Below, one piece after another: positions 1 through 7,528 of a stretch of 64,000 bases of DNA. The first letter of the stretch is position 1, and every line of letters starts with the position of its first letter. A program made the translations under genes and the position numbers. The notes beneath the pieces are model-generated. The model worked only from the letters and a program-made list of their open reading frames with translations. It had not been told where the DNA came from and did no database searches. Source of the stretch: Cladorhizidae sp. MBARI D1340-BT2 (taxonomy: Eukaryota; Porifera; Demospongiae; Poecilosclerida; Cladorhizidae); assembly GCA_028752905.1 (NCBI GenBank), contig JAQNBH010000003.1, positions 24,491,989-24,555,988 of the forward strand, in the 5' to 3' direction.

Positions 1-366
1 ACTGATAGAGAAGGCCCTTATCTGCAACATGTCAACAGATTATCAATAAATGTAGTGGTTTTTCACTGGCAGGCCACCGCTTTGGCAACTGGAAAACGCC
101 AGGAAAGATCGCAAACCTTACCACTTCAAATCACCATAACTTGCTAATACTTAGAGTACTCAAAATTTTGGCACGTACAAAAGACAGATAATTAGAAGGG
201 CTATCCGGTGATATAAAAAAATTCTTTTTTGGGTAAAGTGTAGAAAATTATGAGCTTTACGGCAAAAAAGCAAGATTTTTTGGGGGAAAATGAGAAACAT
301 ATAGACCAAATTAGGGCAAATATCAAGATAGAGAACACATAATGAAAACTATCATTCGAATCATAT

Positions 367-868
367 CAAGTCCATTACAGTGAAGTGTGCAGAATATTAT
401 GGATGTTTGATATCAACAGAGAGCACAGGGAGAGACCTATCTTAATAGCTATATATCAAGTTTATACAGTGAAGTGTGGAGAATCTATGAAGCTAACCTG
501 TTTAGCATCAAGATAGAGAACACATAGAGAAACCTATCTTGTGATTCTATGTATGCAGAATATACGGATGTTTGGTATCAAGAGAGAGAACAGAGAGAGG
601 CCTACCTTTAGAGCTATATATCAAGTCTATTCAGTGAAGTGTGGAGAATCTATGAAGCTAACATGTTTAGCTCAAGATAGAGAACACTGAGAGATACCTA
701 TCTTGCAAGTCCACTACAGTGAAGTGTGCAGAATATATGGATGTTTGGTATCAAGAGAGAGCACTTAGAGAGTCCTATCTTAATAGCTATACATCAAGTC
801 TATTCAGTGAAGTGTGGATAATCTACGAAGCTAAACATGTTTAGCATCAAGTAAGAGTACAATTCATA
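367..868 (+). repeat. Internal A/B sub-repeats of the satellite monomer (shown in monomer 1)
   Basis: The right half of each 908-bp monomer is made of three degenerate A+B units. A segments begin CAAGTCCAYTACAGTGAAG and run through TGCAGAATAT, GGATGTTTG and GAGAGCAC or GAGAGAAC to AGCTATAYAT. In monomer 1 they are at 367-456, about 533-621 (its first ~20 bases are not recognisable) and 716-794. B segments begin CAAGTYTATWCAGTGAAG, followed by TGTGGAGAATCTATGAAGC and a GCTAA...TTAGC motif. They are at 457-532, 622-715 and 795-about 868. A truncated B (about 310-366, from ATCAAGATAGAGAACACATA) precedes the first A. The dimer spacing is about 166, 183 and 153 bp. I infer that an older ~170-bp repeat was amplified and later captured, with ~300 bp of unrelated sequence, as the present unit. 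Confidence 0.85.
830..845. repeat. 16-bp perfect palindrome in monomer 1
   Basis: GCTAAACATGTTTAGC is its own reverse complement. It is in the last B segment of monomer 1 and in the same place in some other early monomers, for example those starting at 909, 2725, 8463, 10279, 11187 and 13004. In most other monomers one A is missing (GCTAACATGTTTAGC), which spoils the perfect symmetry. The earlier B segments carry imperfect relatives such as GCTAACCTGTTTAGC. It could be a dyad protein site or simply chance symmetry. Confidence 0.8.
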
Positions 869-3602
869 ACTGCCCTAATTAACAAGACCAAAGTCCCAGA
901 TTTTGTCAACTGATAGAGAAGGCCCTTATCTGCAACATGTCAACAGATTATCAATAAATGTAGTGGTTTTTCACTGGCAGGCCACCGCTTTGGCAACTGG
1001 AAAACGCCAGGAAAGATCGCAAACCTTACCACTTCAAATCACCATAACTTGCTAATACTTAGAGTACTCAAAATTTTGGCACGTACAAAAGACAGATAAT
1101 TAGAAGGGCTATCCGGTGATATAAAAAAATTCTTTTTTGGGTAAAGTGTAGAAAATTATGAGCTTTACGGCAAAAAAGCAAGATTTTTTGGGGGAAAATG
1201 AGAAACATATAGACCAAATTAGGGCAAATATCAAGATAGAGAACACATAATGAAAACTATCATTCGAATCATATCAAGTCCATTACAGTGAAGTGTGCAG
1301 AATATTATGGATGTTTGATATCAACAGAGAGCACAGGGAGAGACCTATCTTAATAGCTATATATCAAGTTTATACAGTGAAGTGTGGAGAATCTATGAAG
1401 CTAACCTGTTTAGCATCAAGATAGAGAACACATAGAGAAACCTATCTTGTGATTCTATGTATGCAGAATATACGGATGTTTGGTATCAAGAGAGAGAACA
1501 GAGAGAGGCCTACCTTTAGAGCTATATATCAAGTCTATTCAGTGAAGTGTGGAGAATCTATGAAGCTAACATGTTTAGCTCAAGATAGAGAACACTGAGA
1601 GATACCTATCTTGCAAGTCCACTACAGTGAAGTGTGCAGAATATATGGATGTTTGGTATCAAGAGAGAGCACTTAGAGAGTCCTATCTTAATAGCTATAC
1701 ATCAAGTCTATTCAGTGAAGTGTGGATAATCTACGAAGCTAAACATGTTTAGCATCAAGTAAGAGTACAATTCATAACTACCCTAATTAACAAGACCAAA
1801 GTCCCAGATTTTGTCAACTGATAGAGAAGGCCCTTATCTGCAACATGTCAACAGATTATCAATAAATGTAGTGGTTTTTCACTGGCAGGCCACCGCTTTG
1901 GCAACTGGAAAACGCCAGGAAAGATCGCAAACCTTACCACTTCAAATCACCATAACTTGCTAATACTTAGAGTACTCAAAATTTTGGCACGTACAAAAGA
2001 CAGATAATTAGAAGGGCTATCCGGTGATATAAAAATTTTCTTTTTTGGGTAAAGTGTAGAAATGTTATGAGCTTTACGGCAAAAAAGCAAGATTTTTGGG
2101 GGGGAAATGAGAAACATATAGACCAAATTAGGGCAAATATCAAGATAGAGAACACATAATGAAACCTATCATTCGAATCATATCAAGTCCATTACAGTGA
2201 AGTGTGCAGAATATTATGGATGTTTGATATCAACAGAGAGCACAGGGAGAGACCTATCTTAATAGCTATATATCAAGTTTATACAGTGAAGTGTGGAGAA
2301 TCTATGAAGCTAACCTGTTTAGCATCAAGATAGAGAACACATAGAGAAACCTATCTTGTGATTCTATGTATGCAGAATATACGGATGTTTGGTATCAAGA
2401 GAGAGAACAGAGAGAGGCCTACCTTTAGAGCTATATATCAAGTCTATTCAGTGAAGTGTGGAGAATCTATGAAGCTAACATGTTTAGCTCAAGATAGAGA
2501 ACACTGAGAGATACCTATCTTGCAAGTCCACTACAGTGAAGTGTGCAGAATATATGGATGTTTGGTATCAAGAGAGAGCACTTAGAGAGTCCTATCTTAA
2601 TAGCTATACATCAAGTCTATTCAGTGAAGTGTGGATAATCTACGAAGCTAACATGTTTAGCATCAAGTAAGAGTACAATTCATAACTGCCCTAATTAACA
2701 AGACCAAAGTCCCAGATTTTGTCAACTGATAGAGAAGGCCCTTATCTGCAACATGTCAACAGATTATCAATAAATGTAGTGGTTTTTCACTGGCAGGCCA
2801 CCGCTTTGGCAACTGGAAAACGCCAGGAAAGATCGCAAACCTTACCACTTCAAATCACCATAACTTGCTAATACTTAGAGTAATCAAAATTTTGGCACGT
2901 ACAAAAGACAGATAATTAGAAGGGCTATCCGGTGATATAAAACTTTTCTTTTTTGGGTAAAGTGTAGAAAAGTTATGAGCTTTACGGCAAAAAAGCAAGA
3001 TTTTTGGGGGGAAATGAGAAACATATAGACCAAATTAGGGCAAATATCAAGATAGAGAACACATAATGAAACCTATCATTCGAATCATATCAAGTCCATT
3101 ACAGTGAAGTGTGCAGAATATTATGGATGTTTGATATCAACAGAGAGCACAGGGAGAGACCTATCTTAATAGCTATATATCAAGTTTATACAGTGAAGTG
3201 TGGAGAATCTATGAAGCTAACCTGTTTAGCATCAAGATAGAGAACACATAGAGAAACCTATCTTGTGATTCTATGTATGCAGAATATACGGATGTTTGGT
3301 ATCAAGAGAGAGAACAGAGAGAGGCCTACCTTTAGAGCTATATATCAAGTCTATTCAGTGAAGTGTGGAGAATCTATGAAGCTAACATGTTTAGCTCAAG
3401 ATAGAGAACACTGAGAGATACCTATCTTGCAAGTCCACTACAGTGAAGTGTGCAGAATATATGGATGTTTGGTATCAAGAGAGAGCACTTAGAGAGTCCT
3501 ATCTTAATAGCTATACATCAAGTCTATTCAGTGAAGTGTGGATAATCTACGAAGCTAAACATGTTTAGCATCAAGTAAGAGTACAATTCATAACTACCCT
3601 AA

Positions 3603-3606
3603 TTAA
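3603..3606. repeat. Left TTAA target-site duplication
   Basis: An uninterrupted satellite monomer reads CCCTAATTAACAAGACC here. On the left the text is CCCTAATTAA followed by transposon CCCTACGCG. The same TTAA is repeated at 7525-7528, directly before CAAGACC. Duplication of a TTAA target is diagnostic of piggyBac-superfamily insertion. Confidence 0.93.
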
Positions 3607-3658
3607 CCCTACGCGTGCGTAACGCAATAATTGAACCGCACCCTCCTTGCGGGACTAT
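3607..3658 (+). repeat. Left terminal and subterminal inverted repeat of the piggyBac-like element
   Basis: The end reads CCCTACGCGTGCGTAACGC. Against the reverse complement of the other end (CCCTTTAACTGCGTTTGTC), CCCT and TGCGT match at the same offsets. Further in, AATTGAAC (3629-3636) and TTGCGGGACTAT (3647-3658) have counterparts near the right end, in the same order but with different spacing. Asymmetric, imperfect ends are usual for this superfamily. This end lacks the CGACTATAGTCG palindrome found twice at the right end. Confidence 0.75.
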
Positions 3659-3785
3659 TTTTGGGACAATATGGCTGCTCCACGTGTTGGCGAGTGTCCT
3701 GTCTTTATGCGCCTCTATTTCGCCTTTCTCTGTTCTACCGGGTTCGAAAAGTTGCCTTGAAGACTCATCAAAGATTGGGGGAGAA

Positions 3786-3840
3786 TATAAACTCTACCTT
3801 GGACTCTGGATTTTTCTTCGTGTAAAGATAAATGGTGAGC
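3786..3840 (+). promoter_or_regulatory. Possible TATA box and first-exon start (weak)
   Basis: TATAAA at 3786-3791 lies 40 bp before an ATG (3832-3834) that is followed at once by GTGAGC, a good match to a 5' splice site. An E-box CACGTG lies about 100 bp upstream at 3681. Read on the plus strand, the following sequence contains no coding frame of note before the minisatellite. In AT-rich DNA such matches occur by chance. Confidence 0.15.
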
Positions 3841-3934
3841 TGTAATTAGAATTGTTTAGTTACTTTCTTTTTGCTTGCTTTGTGATCCGTATAGCCAGCC
3901 TTCGTATTTAGTAATCAAGCTTTTAGTTTCTTTG

Positions 3935-4046
3935 GTAGCCAGCAGTCCATCTAGATAGCGTTAGCGTTATTCATTTGTAGCTAGCAGTAGATCTAGCTAG
4001 CTAGTGTCGCTCTATCCAGCAGTAGCTCTAGCTAGCGCTAGCGTTT
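3935..4046 (+). repeat. Degenerate ~40-bp triplicate rich in CTAGCTAG
   Basis: Three diverged copies of a block of the form GTAGCcAGCAGT-cATCTAGaTAGCG-TTAGCG start near 3935, 3978 and 4014. All contain AGCAGT followed by CTAG-rich sequence, and the first and third end in TAGCGTT. The middle copy holds CTAGCTAGCTAG. The block is noncoding and lies before the minisatellite. Confidence 0.55.
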
Positions 4047-4158
4047 GTTTTACTGGTAGTAATTGTAGTGATATAACAGTGAACCTAGCGGGTAAATCAA
4101 CTTCTTAGCTCTCATCGAAGTTCACTTGCTACATTACTTACAAGCTGTGCCTAGGTAG

Positions 4159-6286
4159 ATAACTTGCTCTATATATATATAATGAGAGAAGACACTAGTG
4201 GCACGCCATTATAACTTGCTCTCTATATATATATAATGAGAGAGGACACTAGTGGCACACCATCATAACTTGCTCAATATATATATATATAATGAGAGAG
4301 GACACTAGTGGCAAGCCATCATAACTTGCTCAATATATATATAATGAGAGAAGACACTAGTGGCACGCCATCATAACTTGCTCTCTATATATATATATAT
4401 AATGAGAGAGGACACTAGTGGCACGCCATCATAACTTGCTCTATATATATATATAATGAGAGAGGACACTAGTGGCACGCTATCATAACTTGCTCTCTAT
4501 ATATATATAATGAGAGAGGACACTAGTGGCACGCCATCATAACTTGCTCTCTATATATATATAATGAGAGAGGACACTAGTGGCACGCCATCATAACTTG
4601 CTCTCTATATATATATAATGAGAGAGGACACTAGTGGCACGCTATCATAACTTACTCAATATATATATATAATGAGAGAGGACACTAGTGGCACGCCATC
4701 ATAACTTGCTCAATATATATATATATAATGAGAGAGGACACTAGTGGCACGCCATCATAACTTGCTCTATATATATATATATAATGAGAGAGGACACTAG
4801 TGGCACGCCATCATAACTTGCTCAATATATATATATATATACTGAGAGAGGACACTAGTGGCACGCCATCATAACTTGCTCTCTATATATATATATAATG
4901 AGAGAGGACACTAGTGGCTCGCCATCATAACTTGCTCAATATATATATATAATGAGAGAGGACACTAGTGGCACGCCATCATAACTTGCTCAATATATAT
5001 ATATAATGAGAGAGGACACTAGTGGCACGCCATCATAACTTGCTCAATATATATATATATATATATAATGAGAGAAAACACTAGTGGCACGCCATCATAA
5101 CTTGCTCTATATATATATATATATATAATGAGAGAGGACACTAGTGGCACGCCATCATAACTTGCTCAATATATATATATATATATAATGAGAGAAGACT
5201 AGTGGCACGCCATCATAACTTGCTCTATATATATATATATATAATGAGAGAGGACACTAGTGGCACGCCATCATAACTTGCTCTCTATATATATATAATG
5301 AGAGAGGACACTAGTGGCACGCCATCATAACTTGCTCAATATATATATATATATAATGAGAGAGGACACTAGTGGCATCTATATATATATATATATATAA
5401 TGAGAGAGGACACTAGTGGCACACCATCATAACTTGCTCAATATATATATATAATGAGAGAGGACACTAGTGGCACGCCATCATAACTTGCTCAATATAT
5501 ATATATATAATGTATAATGAGAGAGGACACTAGTGGCACGCCATCATAACCTGCTCAATATATATATATATAATGAGAGAAGACTCTAGTGGCACGCCAT
5601 CATAACTTGCTCTATATATATATATATAATGAGAGAGGACACTAGTGGCACGCCATCATAACTTGCTCAATATATATATATATAATGAGAGAGGACACTA
5701 GTGGCACGCCATCATAACTTACTCAATATATATATATAATGAGAGAGGACACTAGTGGCACGCCATCATAACTTGCTCAATATATATATATATAATGAGA
5801 GAAGACACTAGTGGCACACCATCATAACTTGCTCTCTCTCTCTCTATAATGAGAGAGGACACTAGTGGCACGCCATCATAACTTGCTCAATATATATATA
5901 TATTGAGAGAGGACACTAGTGGCACGCCATCATAACTTGCTCAATATATATATATATAATGAGAGAAGACACTAGTGGCACACCATCATAACTTGCTCAA
6001 TATATATATATATAATGAGAGAAGACACTAGTGGCACACCATCATAACTTGCTCTCTATATATATATAATGAGAGAGGACACTAGTTGCACGCCATCATA
6101 ACTTGCTCTCTATATATATATAATGAGAGAGGACACTAGTGGCACGCCATCATAACTTGCTCTATATATATATATATAATGAGAGAGGACACTAGTGGCA
6201 CGCCATCATAACTTGCTCAATATATATATATATAATGAGAGAGGACACTAGTGGTATGCCATCATAACTTGCTCTATATATATATA
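4159..6286 (+). repeat. Minisatellite of about 38 units with a variable (AT)n core
   Basis: Each unit of roughly 52-63 bp reads AATGAGAGAGGACACTAGTGG, then CACGCCATCATAACTTGCTC, then (AT)n with n varying from about 4 to 10. I count about 38 copies of the ACTAGTGG core. Most length variation lies in the AT run. Exceptions include a unit truncated to GGCATCTATAT near 5375, one in which the AT run is replaced by a CT run (about 5831-5847), and one with an extra AATGTATAATG near 5510. CACTAGTG and the AT runs are self-complementary, so the array is rich in potential hairpins. It occupies the place where the rest of the transposase would be expected, and the broken transposase frame runs directly into its last unit. 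Confidence 0.95.
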
Positions 6287-6289
6287 GGT

Positions 6290-7047
6290 GGCTGATGAAG
6301 TCATGCTCTCTTGCTCGTTGGTGTTCGTCAAGGTGCGGCTGGTGACTTGCCAAGTACTGTTTCTCATACCGGTTCGTTTCACACCAGATATCCTTGATGA
6401 TATTGACGTGAATAATTGCTCGAAAGCATCCAGAGGCTCGACCACACCTTATTAGGCCCACCAACAGAAGAACAGAAGATACCACCATGCCACTTGCATC
6501 GCCTTCTTCCTCGTCTACGTCATAACCACCTCCCGCTCCATCCTCACCATGCAAACTAACATCATCCCACCCATCACATTGAACCTCATGCCCCCCACCT
6601 TGAACCACGCACTCATCATCTCGTATCTTAACCTCTTCACCTGGAACCTCGCCCTCTTCACCTGGAACCTCGCCCTCTTCACCTGGAACCTCGCCCTCTT
6701 CACCTGGAACCTCGCCCTCTTCACCTGGAACCTTGCCCTCTTCACCTGGAACCCGCCCTCTTCACCTGGAACCTTGCCCTCTTCACCTGGAACCTCGCCC
6801 TCTTCACCTGGAACCTCGCCCTCTTCACCTGGAACCTCGTGCCCTCTTCACCTGGAACCTCGTGCCCTCTTCACCTGGAACCTCGCCCTCTTCACCTGGA
6901 ACCTCGTCCTCTTCACATTCATTATCAGCACCTTCATCTCCAACATCTATAATAAATATTCATTTATTGGTTATTTATGTATTTTATTGCTCTTGCTGTA
7001 GTAAATAACTTTCCTTCAAGGTAACCATCAAAGTCTCCATCACTCAT
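6290..7047 (-). pseudogene. piggyBac-like transposase, N-terminal remnant
   Basis: Read on the minus strand, the piece runs from an ATG at 7047-7045 (MSDGDFDGYLE, acidic) through an AT-rich interruption. An acidic stretch (DVGDEGADNE, near 6920-6950) leads into the GEVPGEE heptad-like repeats at 6633-6908 and a linker with DVDEEEGD (about 6496-6519). Two fragments follow in different frames: EPLDAFEQLF (6410-6439) and NIIKDIWCETNRYEKQYL (6351-6404). Five bases separate them, one short of two codons. Together they match the piggyBac transposase signature of a P-L-x-x-F-x-x-x-F segment followed by a helix ending in ETNRY. Two in-frame stops (6449-6454) precede the first fragment, so there are at least two frame changes. 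Everything after about FISHL, including the whole DDE catalytic domain and the C-terminal cysteine-rich region, is missing, with the minisatellite in its place. Family transposases are usually 500-650 residues, so this is a dead fragment. The interruption near 6950-7030 may be an intron (acceptor-like TTTATTATAG) or simple decay. Confidence 0.8.
6633..6908 (-). repeat. 21-bp tandem repeat coding for acidic GEVPGEE on the minus strand
   Basis: Thirteen units of CTCTTCACCTGGAACCTCGCC (plus strand) are followed by a diverged partial one. Ten are 21 bp, one (6738-6757) is 20 bp, and two (6821-6843 and 6844-6866) are 23 bp with an extra GT. The minus-strand frame that is open into the transposase linker reads GEVPGEE per unit. 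The other frames give LFTWNLA on plus or RARFQVK on minus, which I take to be shadows. An acidic, low-complexity N-terminus is common in piggyBac transposases, which favours the GEVPGEE frame. The three length changes sum to a multiple of three, so the frame is lost inside the tract and regained at its end. Confidence 0.85.
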
Positions 7048-7448
7048 ATATCACCATCTAGTTCATCCATGAACTTGATAAGGTCTAGGGTTCAGAGGAA
7101 AGTCTAAAATTGCTAATAATGAAATTCTTCAGGGAGGAGCTTGTGGGTAAATTTGGATGGAGTTGGTGAGATCAAGAAGGTGGAGTTCAGCAACTAGAAC
7201 TGCGCAGAGCTTGCAAACAGTTGAGAGTTCAGGGTTGGGCGAGGTGAGCAAGATTGGAAAAGAGAAAGAATTTGTGAGCTGGAATAGTCGGCGCTGCAAA
7301 AGCAAGTAAGAAGCTTAGAATGGCAAGTCAACGTAAGAAACGTCTGCTCTAGAACAAGTAGGTGCCGATCACCGCACCAAAAAAACATGATGCGCAAAGC
7401 TAAGTTAGCGCCAATGCTCGAGATCCAACTAATAATTTAGCAGGGAGC
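6909..7448. other. Right internal region of the transposon
   Basis: About 540 bp separate the 21-bp repeats from the right terminal palindromes. The part nearest the repeats (6909-7047, minus) is probably the very start of the transposase remnant. The rest would be its 5' leader and promoter side. A minus-strand CTTGCTTTTGCAG near 7290-7302 resembles a splice acceptor, which would fit an intron in the leader, but I see no convincing donor. A 67-codon minus-strand frame (7194-7397) has no recognisable motif and is probably chance. Confidence 0.45.
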
Positions 7449-7466
7449 GGGCGACTATAGTCGCCC
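7449..7466. repeat. 18-bp perfect palindrome near the right transposon end
   Basis: GGGCGACTATAGTCGCCC is an exact inverted repeat with no spacer. Its 12-bp core CGACTATAGTCG recurs at 7495-7506, 18 bp from the transposon terminus. Paired subterminal palindromes of this kind are candidate transposase-binding sites. The left end has only a half-match (GGACTAT at 3652-3658). Confidence 0.9.
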
Positions 7467-7524
7467 TCCGCAATTACGTGAAGTTCAATTGAGGCGACTA
7501 TAGTCGACAAACGCAGTTAAAGGG
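7457..7524 (-). repeat. Right terminal and subterminal inverted repeat of the piggyBac-like element
   Basis: Read inward on the minus strand it begins CCCTTTAACTGCGTTTGTC, next to the right TTAA. CCCT, TGCGT, AATTGAAC (7483-7490) and the TTGCGG...GACTAT block (7457-7473) correspond to the left end in the same order. CCCTTT-type termini next to TTAA are well known in piggyBac-derived elements such as vertebrate MER85. Confidence 0.75.
7495..7506. repeat. Second copy of the CGACTATAGTCG palindrome
   Basis: This 12-bp perfect palindrome is identical to the core of the 18-bp palindrome 31 bp to the left. It lies just inside the terminal AACTGCGT...AAGG stretch read from the right end of the element. 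Confidence 0.85.
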
Positions 7525-7528
7525 TTAA
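7525..7528. repeat. Right TTAA target-site duplication
   Basis: TTAA follows transposon AGGG and is followed by satellite CAAGACCAAAG, which restores the monomer sequence exactly where the left segment broke off. Confidence 0.93.

Larger units (their letters stand above)
1..3606 (+). repeat. 908-bp satellite array, left segment (4 monomers)
   Basis: Four head-to-tail copies start at 1, 909, 1817 and 2725, an exact 908-bp period. The last copy stops at the TTAA of its CCCTAATTAA motif, where the transposon is inserted. Monomers 1 and 2 are nearly identical and share a private variant (AATGAAAACTATC rather than AATGAAACCTATC). Monomers 3 and 4 are two different subtypes. Monomer 3 has ATAAAAATTTTC, AAATGTTATG and AACTGCCC. 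Monomer 4 has AGTAATC, ATAAAACTTTTC and AACTACCC. The same 3/4 alternation resumes to the right of the transposon. No long open frame exists in the monomer. The array could be centromeric, pericentromeric or subtelomeric; the sequence does not decide. Confidence 0.97.
3659..4158. other. Left internal region of the transposon, no recognised gene
   Basis: About 500 bp lie between the left terminal repeat and the minisatellite. A 76-codon frame (3615-3845, +) and an overlapping 64-codon frame are open, but their translations match no family I recognise and are at chance length. Visible motifs are an E-box CACGTG (3681-3686), TATAAA (3786-3791) and an ATG at 3832 followed directly by GTGAGC, which resembles a splice donor. 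Together these could be a plus-strand promoter and first exon, but this is weak. The transposase remnant lies on the other strand, so these elements do not serve it. I see no piece of a transposase C-terminus on either strand. Confidence 0.5.
3607..7524 (-). mobile_element. Non-autonomous piggyBac-like transposon inserted in the satellite
   Basis: This 3,918-bp insertion lies exactly between two TTAA copies and begins CCCT and ends AGGG, as piggyBac elements do. Beyond the first four bases the inverted ends are imperfect. They share TGCGT at positions 10-14 from each end, AATTGAAC (3629-3636; reverse complement at 7483-7490), and a TTGCGG...GACTAT block (3647-3658; reverse complement at 7457-7473). 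Inside are, from left to right, a 0.55-kb left region, a 2.1-kb AT-rich minisatellite, a decayed minus-strand transposase N-terminus, a 21-bp repeat tract and a ~0.6-kb right region. The strand given is that of the transposase remnant. No intact transposase is present, so movement must have depended on an enzyme supplied in trans. The clean TTAA duplication suggests that the internal decay came before this insertion. Confidence 0.9.

Noticed and set aside
61..115. Possible CENP-B-box-like site around TTGGCAACTGGAAAACGCC in each monomer
   Set aside because: Only part of the consensus is matched and the key TTCG and CGGG positions are absent. A protein-binding assay would be needed to revive it.
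352..366. RNA polymerase III B-box-like ATTCGAATC in each monomer, hinting at a tRNA-derived origin
   Set aside because: The match to the B box is partial, no A box lies at the right distance upstream, and no cloverleaf can be drawn.
3615..3845. 76-codon plus-strand frame at the left end of the transposon
   Set aside because: No family is recognisable, it overlaps the terminal repeat, and its length is within chance expectation.
6515..6745. Minus-strand basic frame with RARFQVK repeats
   Set aside because: It is an alternative frame of the same 21-bp repeat, does not lead into any transposase motif, and does not begin with a supported start.
6549..7008. Plus-strand open frames of 150 and 91 codons rich in LFTWNLA or PSSPGTS
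   Set aside because: These are the opposite-strand reading of the 21-bp tract. The minus-strand GEVPGEE frame is continuous with the transposase linker and is the better explanation.
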